Both the position numbers and the translations under genes were made by a program. A model generated the notes under the pieces. The model had not been told where the DNA came from. It was given only the letters and a program-made list of their open reading frames with translations, and did no database searches. From NCBI GenBank assembly GCA_020432595.1, contig JAGQGA010000003.1:1-33737 (forward strand): a stretch of DNA of 33,737 nucleotides, in the 5' to 3' direction. The first letter of the stretch is position 1; the number at the start of each line of letters is the position of its first letter. This document shows, one piece after another, positions 7,541 to 15,045 of this stretch. The stretch comes from Anaerolineales bacterium (GTDB lineage: Bacteria > Chloroflexota > Anaerolineae > Promineifilales > Promineifilaceae).

Positions 7541-8773
7541 ATGATCCAAACAAACCAACTTCCAACTTCCGACAAACCCGCTCTTCGTTTTGGCGAATTC
7601 GTCGCCCTCACCGCCTCCATGATCGCCCTCGTTGCCCTCTCCACCGATGCCATGCTCCCCGCCCTATCAACCATTGGGCTAGAATTAGGGGCACGGCAAG
7701 CCAATGACAACCAGCTTATCATCTCCCTCCTCTTTTTCGGCATGGCACTGGGGCAACTTATCTACGGCCCCCTTTCCGACAGCACCGGCCGCAAGCCAGC
7801 CATCTATCTTGGCTTTCTCATTTTTATGCTTGGCTGCCTGCTCGCCATTTTTGCCCCCTCCTTCCAAGTCATGCTAATCGGCCGTTTTTTGCAGGGGATG
7901 GGCGTGGCCGGCCCGCGCAGTGTCGCCACGGCCCTGGTACGCGATCAGTACGAAGGGCGTGGCATGGCGCGGGTTATGTCCTTTGTCATGGCCGTCTTTA
8001 TTCTCGTTCCCATCATTGCTCCCTCCATCGGCCAGGCAATTGTTCTCTTGGTCAACTGGCGCGGTATTTTTGTACTATACCTGCTGCTGGCGATCATCGT
8101 CTCGATCTGGTTCGCCATCCGGCAGCCAGAAACGCTCCCGCCTGAGCGACGCATTCCCTTTACCGTGATGCGCCTGCGCCATGCCTTTGCTGAAGTGCTA
8201 ACCAACCGCATAACTTTTGGCTACACGATAACAGCTGGGTTTGTCTATGGTGCCTTTCTCGGCTACCTCAACTCAGCTCAGCAAATTTTTCAGCAAACTT
8301 ATGGGCTTGGAGAACGGTTTCCGCTCTATTTTGCGACGTTGGCATTTGGTAGCGGTGCGGCTTCTTATCTAAACGGCCGTTTCGTCCTCCAATATGGCAT
8401 GAGAAACCTCAGTCACCGCGCCCTGCTGGTCAACACCACCCTCTCCTCCCTCATATTCCTCTTTGCCCTCACACAAGGTGGCCTCCCCCCGCTGTGGCTT
8501 GTCACCATTTACTTTATCATTATCTTCTTTACCATTGGCATGTTGTTTGGCAACCTCAATGCTCTCGCTATGGAACCCCTCGGCCACATTGCCGGTGTTG
8601 GTGCAGCAGTCATTGGCTCATTATCCACCTTACTCTCCACGATACTCGGCACCATTGTCGGGCAGAATTTTAACGGCACAATTCTCCCTCTCGTTGGCGG
8701 ATTTGCTATTCTCGGTCTGCTCTCGCTGGCTGTCACAAGCTGGGCGGAAGCAGGCCACCAAAGAATAGCCTAG
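7541..8773 (+). CDS. Bcr/CflA-type multidrug efflux MFS transporter
   Basis: Inner-membrane major facilitator of the drug:H+ antiporter-1 group (12 helices, 410 aa). The first helix contains LSTDAMLPALSTIG, typical of Bcr/CflA proteins. Motif A in the loop between helices 2 and 3 reads GQLIYGPLSDSTGRKPAI. Helix 4 and its following loop read LIGRFLQGMGVAGPRSVATALVRD, the pattern of the Bcr/CflA/chloramphenicol-sulfonamide exporters. The C-terminal half has the usual repeat with weaker motifs (GSGAASYLNGRFVLQYGMR, where NGRF is written by an AACGGCCGT palindrome). The start ATG at 7541 has no good Shine-Dalgarno. The drug range cannot be predicted. It stands alone: divergent or unrelated genes flank it, with more than 500 bp of gene-free sequence downstream. 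Confidence 0.88.
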   Translation: MIQTNQLPTSDKPALRFGEFVALTASMIALVALSTDAMLPALSTIGLELGARQANDNQLIISLLFFGMALGQLIYGPLSDSTGRKPAIYLGFLIFMLGCLLAIFAPSFQVMLIGRFLQGMGVAGPRSVATALVRDQYEGRGMARVMSFVMAVFILVPIIAPSIGQAIVLLVNWRGIFVLYLLLAIIVSIWFAIRQPETLPPERRIPFTVMRLRHAFAEVLTNRITFGYTITAGFVYGAFLGYLNSAQQIFQQTYGLGERFPLYFATLAFGSGAASYLNGRFVLQYGMRNLSHRALLVNTTLSSLIFLFALTQGGLPPLWLVTIYFIIIFFTIGMLFGNLNALAMEPLGHIAGVGAAVIGSLSTLLSTILGTIVGQNFNGTILPLVGGFAILGLLSLAVTSWAEAGHQRIA

Positions 8774-8779
8774 ATTATG

Positions 8780-8827
8780 CTTGAGTTTATAATAAGTTCA
8801 GTTATATTGTTTGAAAATTTCGTGTAG
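8780..8827 (+). promoter_or_regulatory. 48-bp promoter-like element, copy 1
   Basis: It starts with TTGAGT (8781-8786), then a 16-nt spacer and TATATT (8803-8808), a reasonable -35/-10 pair. The spacer also contains TATAAT (8788-8793). The downstream half ends TTTCGTGTAG. About 38 of 48 positions match copy 2 at 8998-9045. It lies immediately after the MFS stop codon. Confidence 0.5.
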
Positions 8828-8997
8828 GTGTGCAACACACGCCAACAAACCTCAAGCATTTAGGTTATCCACCCACCCCAAAACACTCGCTGTTTCTCCA
8901 CACGAGGAGATGGAACGCTCAATCGCTCAATCTCCTAATCCCCAAACGTGCCGGTTCTTGCTCTGGCAATTAACGTCCGTTAACCACTGTCTTTAGA

Positions 8998-9045
8998 CTT
9001 GAGTTTATAATAAGCTTAGTTATACAACTGATATATTTCGTGTAG
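8998..9045 (+). promoter_or_regulatory. 48-bp promoter-like element, copy 2
   Basis: TTGAGT (8999-9004), a 16-nt spacer and TATACA (9021-9026) keep the same spacing as copy 1, again with TATAAT inside the spacer (9006-9011) and the TTTCGTGTAG end. It lies 218 bp after copy 1 and about 270 bp before the first array gene, so it is the better candidate for the array promoter. Direction is inferred from the hexamers and the downstream genes. Confidence 0.5.
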
Positions 9046-9313
9046 AGGAGCCATCCTGCACACACTTCCCCATCCATTTGTGAAAAAAACGTAAAAACAG
9101 CCTCTCCAGGAAAGAATCCTCACCCCCTGTCCGTCATTTTCATCAAACGGCACCAAACAATTAGCGATCAATTAACGGCCGTTTCCTATCATACCCAACA
9201 TCACCATCACAGCAGCCCACACCTCAAAACGTAGCGGAATCCAACAGTACGTAACGGCAACGCCACCAGCAGTGTATCGGTAACGCTTGCCCCGTATCGG
9301 AGAAATGTCTGTC

Positions 9314-12091
9314 ATGCCCAACTCACTTTTTAGTGAAGCAATCAACCCTGCTTCCCTCTACATCGTCACCCCTAATCCCGACCACATCGCCTACCCCATG
9401 ACCAAGCTCGCCGCCAACCGCGAACTCCTTCGCGCCATCCAGCGTGGCAACAGGACTAGTCCAAGCGGCAGCAATGAAACCGAACAGCCAGTCCCCGTCT
9501 CACCCGACAGCACCCTCATCCCCGGCCGCCTCTACCCCTCCTCGGCCGACGACACCACCTGGTTTTATTTGCCGGAATATGAGCTACACGCCAAAAACGG
9601 CCGTTATACCACCGCCCTCAAATGGCGCGAAGCCAGCGACGACCCCAACGGCCCCCTCGGCTGGTTCACCCTCAAACTCACTCCCCAGCCTGCCCCTAGT
9701 TGGCCCGAACCGTATCGTGAAGCAAAATGGCGCGACATTCAAAACCGCTACACGCAGTTCCAATTTCAGCCTGACCACCAAAGGCTACTCATCGAGCAAA
9801 TCGCTACCGACACCGGCTACAGCGAAGCCCGCCTCCGCGCCCTGCTCACTGGGCAAGCCAGCCGCCAGCCCATCCCCCACCAGCCCGTGGCTCGCCTCGG
9901 CTACCGCCTTGCCATCGCCGCCAGCCATCCCACCCTCGCTGGCGATTGGGTCAACGTAGACCCCAATACCAGCGGCATGACCCGCCTCACCATCGGCCAA
10001 AACGACGCGGGCTACAGTTTCCACGGCTATGGCAAATGCCACCCCCAAGATTGCGACTGGGGCGAAATTTCCGCCGCCCCTGTCACCGTCGGAGCCGACC
10101 AGCTTTGGGGTTCCTACAATTTTGGCTTCAAGAAAACCCACATCACCGTCCGCCCCGACGGCGACGAGTTGGAAGCGACCGTGGTCAACGACTACGCCGA
10201 CAACGACGGCCGTACCGACCGCACCGACTTCTACCGTCTGCGCCGCGCCGACGCACCGCAAGCCAGCCCGCTGCTGTGGCAGCCGCTGGGGGCGCTCAAC
10301 GAAAACGAAACCGGCGTTTGGCACTGCCGCCTCCCCATCTACCAGGTCGAAGAGTACGACCGCCTCTACCAAATCCTCACCGACCCCGCCTTCGATGCTC
10401 AGCTAGAAATTCGCAGCAGCGGCACCGTCGGCTACTACACCTGGCGGCAATTTGCTCGTTGGTCGGGGCGTTTGAGCGGTATGAACGGCCGTTCCCTCAA
10501 CCTCATCACCCCACCTACCGCCGCCATCAGCAGCCTCAACCTGGGCAACATCGCCACCAGTAGCAACCTCAGCGCAATTTTGGCAAATTTGGGGGCAATG
10601 GAAACGGCCGTTTCCCTTCCCACCGTCACCCCCACCATCAACACCAGCCTCGTCACCAACCCCGACATTCTCGACATCATCCGCAACAGCGACTACGCCA
10701 TAGACTGGGGCAGCATTCGGCGGCCGACATTGCCCGCAGGCATCTACACCAACCCCAACAACCCCCAACAACCCGCCCTCATCCGCGTCCCCGCCGAAGC
10801 CATCCAGCTTGTTGCCCCCTTCCGCTTCGACCCCACCGCCCACGCCTACCTCTTCGACGCGCCGCAAAACCCTTCCCAAAACCACATCCTTCTCCCCGAC
10901 GACATCTTGTTCGAGGGCGACACCGTTACTTTCTACCGCGACTCCACCCTGCGCGACCAAATCTACTACGAGCCGCAGGCGTTCCAACTGGCTCGCGTAA
11001 CCGATGCCCCCTACGAACCCGACCTCATGCTCCTGTTCCAAAACGTGCTGGCCGAAGAGCAACTGCTCTATCAGGTTGAACTCACCTTTCACGTCCAGCC
11101 TCAAATTGACCAACGGCTGCTCAACATCGCCCAGGAAAAATACGGCGGTGAGGCTCGCTTCACCGCCCTCAACCCCGTCAGCAGCACTCTCTTGCTCAAC
11201 CTGCCGCTCGATGCCACCAATGGCGATCCCCAGCCCATTACCCAGGAAGCCGCCATCAGCTTTGACGAAGGCATCCGCCACAGCGTCACCCTCAGCGACA
11301 CCGAATTTGAGCGCGTCATGCTGGGGTTCCGCAGCCCGGCCGGACTGGGGCTGGTTGGCACCGTGCAGGCCACCCTGTTCGACGGCACCGCCGCCGACAT
11401 TCCCGTTGAACTTTCACTCACCCAAACGCTGGGGCTGCCATTTGACCGCCTCTTCTTGGGGCCAGTGGACGGGCAACCCAGCCGCTACCGCGTCCAGCTA
11501 ACCAACCGCATCGAAAGCCCCGTCCTCATTAGCAGCCTGTATGGAGTGCAGGTTGGCACTCGCTTCGCCTATCCTCAGCACCTCATCCTGCCCAATGGCA
11601 CCACCACCAGCAGCGCCACCGTCCAGCCCGGCGAAACCGTCATCATCGAATATCTGGTCGCCCCCAACGATGGCCCCGTGGCCGACATCGCCCCGCTGCT
11701 GGAAAGCTCGGTGCTAATCAACCACGCTCAGCTTTGGCCGCTGCTCATGTTTAACGAAGGGTACACCAGCCACACCTTTGACCTATCGGTGAGCATGGAT
11801 GCCGCCTTTTTCAACAGCCCGCCGCCTGATGGCATGGCTCCACTAGCTGGGGTGCGGGTAGAGTTTGAGCCGGAAACGGCCGTTATTCTCACCCCCGACC
11901 AACTCGCCACCACCGCCACCCTGCGAATGCCGCTGCTCCCCTGGCTGCTCCAGCAAGATGCACAGCAATACCGCTACCGCGTCACCAATCTGTACTTAAC
12001 CACCGAAGGGGTGAAACTTGGCACGCCAACGGAATGGACAGCCCAAATGGGCAACACACCGCTCACCATCATACCTGCCATGCCCTCCTAA
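9314..12091 (+). CDS. Large multidomain protein of unknown function with a GKCHPxDCDWG domain (array gene 1)
   Basis: Not assigned to a family as a whole. The protein (925 aa from the ATG at 9314) has no signal peptide or membrane segment. An N-terminal part contains RLYPSSADDTTWFYLPEY, which resembles the FYYLP motif of the other array proteins. Around residues 205-320 lies a recognisable domain that opens AGDWVNVDPNTSGMTRLTIG, carries YGKCHPQDCDWGE and continues GSYNFGFKKT and VNDYADNDGRTDR. I have seen this pattern as a small beta-barrel-like domain in secreted or multidomain bacterial proteins, but its function is not known to me. The remaining 600 residues are rich in beta-type patterns and end with one repeat-like module (QQYRYRVTNLYLTTEG). 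The start is uncertain: TTG 9287, ATG 9305 and ATG 9314 are in frame, and GGAG at 9299-9302 is best spaced for 9314. It is the first gene of the rightward array. Confidence 0.7.
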   Translation: MPNSLFSEAINPASLYIVTPNPDHIAYPMTKLAANRELLRAIQRGNRTSPSGSNETEQPVPVSPDSTLIPGRLYPSSADDTTWFYLPEYELHAKNGRYTTALKWREASDDPNGPLGWFTLKLTPQPAPSWPEPYREAKWRDIQNRYTQFQFQPDHQRLLIEQIATDTGYSEARLRALLTGQASRQPIPHQPVARLGYRLAIAASHPTLAGDWVNVDPNTSGMTRLTIGQNDAGYSFHGYGKCHPQDCDWGEISAAPVTVGADQLWGSYNFGFKKTHITVRPDGDELEATVVNDYADNDGRTDRTDFYRLRRADAPQASPLLWQPLGALNENETGVWHCRLPIYQVEEYDRLYQILTDPAFDAQLEIRSSGTVGYYTWRQFARWSGRLSGMNGRSLNLITPPTAAISSLNLGNIATSSNLSAILANLGAMETAVSLPTVTPTINTSLVTNPDILDIIRNSDYAIDWGSIRRPTLPAGIYTNPNNPQQPALIRVPAEAIQLVAPFRFDPTAHAYLFDAPQNPSQNHILLPDDILFEGDTVTFYRDSTLRDQIYYEPQAFQLARVTDAPYEPDLMLLFQNVLAEEQLLYQVELTFHVQPQIDQRLLNIAQEKYGGEARFTALNPVSSTLLLNLPLDATNGDPQPITQEAAISFDEGIRHSVTLSDTEFERVMLGFRSPAGLGLVGTVQATLFDGTAADIPVELSLTQTLGLPFDRLFLGPVDGQPSRYRVQLTNRIESPVLISSLYGVQVGTRFAYPQHLILPNGTTTSSATVQPGETVIIEYLVAPNDGPVADIAPLLESSVLINHAQLWPLLMFNEGYTSHTFDLSVSMDAAFFNSPPPDGMAPLAGVRVEFEPETAVILTPDQLATTATLRMPLLPWLLQQDAQQYRYRVTNLYLTTEGVKLGTPTEWTAQMGNTPLTIIPAMPS

Positions 12092-12103
12092 CGACATAAG
12101 AGC

Positions 12104-12190
12104 CATGTCATTCCGAACGAAGTCTTCGGAGTGAGGAATCTTTCGGCTCGCATCAGACAAGATTCCTCGGGGGACCTCGGAATGACACTG
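12104..12190. repeat. Imperfect inverted-repeat element (GTCATTCCGA...TCGGAATGAC)
   Basis: The left part, GTCATTCCGAACGAAGTC, runs into GTGAGGAATCTTT. The right part carries the complements, AAGATTCCTC and CTCGGAATGACAC. Small palindromic elements with this GTCATT-C-GA / GAGGAATCT layout are scattered in many unrelated bacterial genomes. It fills the gap between array genes 1 and 2 and could fold as a long hairpin in the transcript. Confidence 0.75.
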
Positions 12191-12216
12191 GATCGCAACC
12201 ATTTCGGTTAACGAAA

Positions 12217-14094
12217 ATGCTTCAACTACCAGCAACCCTAAACGAAAACGGCCTCACCACCTTCCGCGACCATCGGGACGGCGAGATTGTCTACTGCCTG
12301 CCCTCCCATCTCACCGTGTCCGAAACGGCAGCCGACCCAACGCAACCCGACTTCTTCCTCCTGCGCCACCACGCCGACCACGACACCACCAGCGGTGGCC
12401 TCCTGCGCGTCGGGCTGGAACTGGCAACAGACGAGGACACAGATTCATCCGCGTTCGTCGGCGTTTGTCCGCGTCCCATCCTTCCCCCCCTCCACACCGC
12501 CCACTTCCGCCTCCGCCTCCGCAGTTGGCTGGAAGGCAATGCCGACGAAACCAGCGATTGGCAGCCGTTGCTCAGCCTCACCCCGCTGGTCGCCAGCAAA
12601 CCCCTCACCCCCCACGAAAGCCAGCTTTTGCAGGCCATGCTCGAAGACGGTGCCGGGGTTGTCGAAATTGAACTCAGCCTCGGCTACCGCGCCCTCACCG
12701 CCCCCCTTCCCTGGCTCGCCACTGCCCAAACCACCCCCTTATGGGAAGCGCTCCACGCCACCCTCGGCAGCGGCTCCCACCCTGTCGCCGAAGTCGTCGC
12801 TGCCTTCCTCTCCCTGCCCACCGCCGTCATCAGTTGGCAATCGTTCGCTGGCGAAACCACCCCCACCGCCGAACTCACCGAAACCCTCCTCACCCAACTC
12901 GCCCACCACGCCCTTGAAACCTGGTTTGAAGAATGGGACGCAGATTTAACTGATTTACCTGATCGTAATGATACAGATGTCATTCCCGCGAAGGCGGGAA
13001 TCCATCTGGGTAGCGCATGGATACCCGCGAACGCGGGTATGACAACCAACCAACTAAAAAATCAGGCAAATCAGGTAAATCTGCGTCCTATTTCTTCCCT
13101 TCCCCCCACCTACAGCTGGGATTTGCGCCTGCCGCGCCTAACAACCGTGCAGCATACCCTCACTTGGTCTGTCACCGAACTGTACCAAGCACTCACAGAC
13201 CCGGCGCAGCAGCAAAAGCTATTTCCTGTGGTGGGTACACTCAGTCCATTCGCCCCGGCCACCGTCCACCTCGTCAACAGCCTCCCCTTCGACCCCGCCT
13301 TTTTGCGTCAGGTGCAGGTGGACGTGCGCTACCCTGGTCTGACGGGCGTGCCGCAGTACCGCAGCTTCACCTTCAACGGCAGCCAGCCCGTGCAGTCGTT
13401 CACCTTCACCTATCCCGCCCTGACAACCCCCCTCGACTTGGCGGCACGGTTGACGGCAACGCTGGCTCCCAAAGGGGGCATCGGTTGGCCGGCCGTTTGG
13501 CGACGCGACTTTGTTCCTGTAACAGGATTGGTGGTGGAAATTGACCGAGAGCTGGCGGGGATGGAATTTGTGCAGGTGGCAGTCGAGGGCATGATTTTCA
13601 CCGACACCCCCCAACTCAACCTGACGTTGTGGCAGGAAGGGGAATTGGAAGCGGCGGCGGCATTAACGGCCGTTTCCCCCACCACCGCCATCGCCCTACC
13701 CAATACTGGTGCAGACGCAACATTTTACGTCTACGTCGGGGATGGGTCCGGTAAAGACGCAAAATTTTGCGTCTCTACGACACCCGCCAAACCCGTCACC
13801 ATCACCACCTACGACCTCGAACCCAAACAACCCGACATCATCACCATCCAGCGCGGCACCGACAACCACGCCTTTCTTGGCATTGAACTGGCAAAACTGG
13901 ACGACGACAACACCGTTTTCTACACCCTCGAACCCGACCAGCCCCGCACCTGGTCATTTTTCCGCCGCACCCTGTTCCAACCCGTCCGCTACCGCTACCG
14001 CCTCCACACCGTCCCCACCGACCCCAACGGCAACACCCTGCCGCTGGTGTTGGGGGAGTGGGTGGAGAGTGAGGAGATCAATTTGATGGTGTAG
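12217..14094 (+). CDS. Array protein of unknown function with in-frame repeat insertions (array gene 2)
   Basis: A 625-aa protein with no signal peptide. The N-terminus (MLQLPATLNENGLTTFRDHRD, then VYCLPSHL and FFLLRHHAD followed by SGGLLRVGLEL) is a divergent copy of the module that starts genes 4, 5, 6 and 9. The middle is less conserved. From about residue 350 a repeat-like beta module appears (PATVHLVNSLPFDPAFLRQV followed by VDVRYPGL). Three repeat elements lie inside the frame without breaking it. They are a 10-nt tandem repeat (12447-12476), a 153-bp nested palindrome adding 51 codons (12936-13088), and an AGACGCAAAATTTTGCGTCT hairpin (13755-13774). The nested element encodes the VIPAKAGIH peptide otherwise known from translated intergenic repeats. 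The stop codon lies in another copy of the third element. No Shine-Dalgarno precedes the ATG. The chain of insertions suggests that these residues are tolerated linkers. Confidence 0.75.
   Translation: MLQLPATLNENGLTTFRDHRDGEIVYCLPSHLTVSETAADPTQPDFFLLRHHADHDTTSGGLLRVGLELATDEDTDSSAFVGVCPRPILPPLHTAHFRLRLRSWLEGNADETSDWQPLLSLTPLVASKPLTPHESQLLQAMLEDGAGVVEIELSLGYRALTAPLPWLATAQTTPLWEALHATLGSGSHPVAEVVAAFLSLPTAVISWQSFAGETTPTAELTETLLTQLAHHALETWFEEWDADLTDLPDRNDTDVIPAKAGIHLGSAWIPANAGMTTNQLKNQANQVNLRPISSLPPTYSWDLRLPRLTTVQHTLTWSVTELYQALTDPAQQQKLFPVVGTLSPFAPATVHLVNSLPFDPAFLRQVQVDVRYPGLTGVPQYRSFTFNGSQPVQSFTFTYPALTTPLDLAARLTATLAPKGGIGWPAVWRRDFVPVTGLVVEIDRELAGMEFVQVAVEGMIFTDTPQLNLTLWQEGELEAAAALTAVSPTTAIALPNTGADATFYVYVGDGSGKDAKFCVSTTPAKPVTITTYDLEPKQPDIITIQRGTDNHAFLGIELAKLDDDNTVFYTLEPDQPRTWSFFRRTLFQPVRYRYRLHTVPTDPNGNTLPLVLGEWVESEEINLMV
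12447..12476. repeat. Three tandem 10-nt units inside array gene 2
   Basis: ATCCGCGTTC, GTCGGCGTTT and GTCCGCGTCC follow one another exactly in register at 10-nt spacing. They resemble one arm of the tandem-unit hairpins found between genes. They are translated as part of SSAFVGVCPRP, a stretch that interrupts the otherwise conserved N-terminal module. Confidence 0.55.
12936..13088. repeat. 153-bp nested palindromic element inserted in frame in array gene 2
   Basis: Outer arms at 12936-12963 and 13061-13088 are complementary at 26 of 28 positions (GGACGCAGATTTA at one end, TAAATCTGCGTCC at the other). Inside them, a second inverted repeat runs from GTCATTCCCGCGAAGGCGGG (from 12979) to CCCGCGAACGCGGGTATGAC (ending 13043). 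The element is 51 codons long with no stop in the used frame, so the host frame is preserved. The inner CCCGCGAAGGCGGGAAT-type sequence is a widespread bacterial intergenic repeat. Confidence 0.85.
13755..13774. repeat. AGACGCAAAATTTTGCGTCT palindrome inside array gene 2
   Basis: This is a perfect 20-bp palindrome in coding sequence. A weaker copy (AGACGCAACATTTTACGTCT) lies at 13713-13732. A longer perfect copy covers the stop codon of the same gene at 14091-14118. Confidence 0.8.
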
Positions 14095-14118
14095 AGACGC
14101 AAAATTTTGCGTCTCTAC
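14091..14118. repeat. 28-bp perfect palindrome containing the stop codon of array gene 2
   Basis: GTAGAGACGCAAAA is followed directly by its exact reverse complement. The TAG at 14092-14094 is the stop codon of array gene 2, so the repeat itself ends the reading frame. It could form a stem that limits 3' decay or read-through into gene 3, which starts 26 bp later. Confidence 0.85.
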
Positions 14119-14144
14119 CTTACCCGTCACGACAAGGAGAAACC

Positions 14145-14990
14145 ATGTTAACCCTACCCGCCTTCTGCACCCACCAACAAACGGCCGTTTACCGCGACAC
14201 CACCGACAAAAACCGTTTCTACCTCGACGCACCCACACCCGACAACAGCAATACGGCCGTTCGCTGGCTATCCACCCCCACCGCCGCCGCCTACCTCGTC
14301 AGCGACATCCGCTTTGGTGCTGACTCCCAGCAGCTACAGGCCGCCGGGCAGCGATTGGGTGGCTATCTCCACCCCGTCCCCTGGAACGTCAGCCCCGTCT
14401 TTGCCTGGGGGCAGCACAACGGCCGCGTCCGCATGATCGCCCACGGCCGCACCGCTGGCTACGGCAGCCACAACGTTGTGCTTGGCGGCGAACTACCTGC
14501 CGCCATGATGGGGCAGCCCATCGTCATCGCCGCCGAGCTAACGGCGCAGGCGCAGTTGACGGGGGCAGGCGTGCGCGGCCACGCCACCGCCACCGACCTC
14601 GTGGCCGATCTCGTCGGCCAAATGCCCACCGGCAGCCGCGTCAGTTGGGGCACCACCCTGGCCGATGTGATGCTGCCCACCCTGCGCGAACTGCTGCGCC
14701 GCCAACTGCTCACCCTGCTGGTGGATGCCAGCGACATCACCCTCAACGCCCTCAGCGAACTGCGTGATCAAGCCCTACTGGAATGGGCCAGCCGTCTGGC
14801 TACCTCCGCCCGCACCAGCCTGGCCGCCCCCGCCGCCGCCATCGAACAGTTCACCCCCAGCCCCATTGATTGGGCACTCACTTGGCCGCCGCAGCAGCCC
14901 ATGCCCCTGCGTGCCATGCGCGTGATTCGGACGCGAGGAACGGCCGTTTCCCCGTCCACCGTACAGGAATCTTTATTGGTAAGCCCGTAG
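14145..14990 (+). CDS. Short array paralogue lacking the repeat domain (array gene 3)
   Basis: A 281-aa protein of unknown function. It opens MLTLPAFCTHQQTAVYRDTTD and then RFYLDAPTP. This is recognisably the N-terminal module of the neighbouring large proteins (compare MLTVPAFRTIADTTLFRDD in gene 4). The central region (VRMIAHGRTAGYGSHNVVLGGELPA) has no counterpart I can recognise. From about residue 160 the protein appears helical and Leu/Arg/Ala-rich (LPTLRELLRRQLLTLLVD). The C-terminal beta-repeat array of the large members is absent. A good AAGGAG precedes the ATG. The stop codon TAG (14988-14990) overlaps the next palindrome. No signal peptide. Confidence 0.72.
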   Translation: MLTLPAFCTHQQTAVYRDTTDKNRFYLDAPTPDNSNTAVRWLSTPTAAAYLVSDIRFGADSQQLQAAGQRLGGYLHPVPWNVSPVFAWGQHNGRVRMIAHGRTAGYGSHNVVLGGELPAAMMGQPIVIAAELTAQAQLTGAGVRGHATATDLVADLVGQMPTGSRVSWGTTLADVMLPTLRELLRRQLLTLLVDASDITLNALSELRDQALLEWASRLATSARTSLAAPAAAIEQFTPSPIDWALTWPPQQPMPLRAMRVIRTRGTAVSPSTVQESLLVSP

Positions 14991-15011
14991 GGGCGTATTG
15001 AATACGCCCCT
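14989..15011. repeat. AGGGGCGTATT palindrome overlapping the stop codon of array gene 3
   Basis: An 11-bp arm (14989-14999), one loop base and the exact complement (15001-15011). The first two bases are the last two of the TAG stop. The same element, slightly degraded, begins in the TAG stop of array gene 4 at 17641. Confidence 0.85.
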
Positions 15012-15045
15012 GCCTATTAACAAGCACAAACGGAGTACAAACCTT

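Larger units (their letters stand above)
8774..9313. other. Gene-free region upstream of the nine-gene array
   Basis: About 540 bp without a credible gene. It holds two copies of a 48-bp promoter-like element (8780-8827 and 8998-9045). Between them are fragments of the GATTGGAGATT-type repeat (CAATCTCCTAATCCCC near 8927-8945). One AACGGCCGTTTCC copy lies near 9175, and a low-complexity CA/AC-rich leader runs up to the first array gene. The region is a plausible place for the promoter of the whole array. Confidence 0.6.

Noticed and set aside
12104..13088. Repeat elements interpreted as insertion sequences
   Set aside because: They are under 160 bp, palindromic and contain no transposase. At most they are mobilised in trans.
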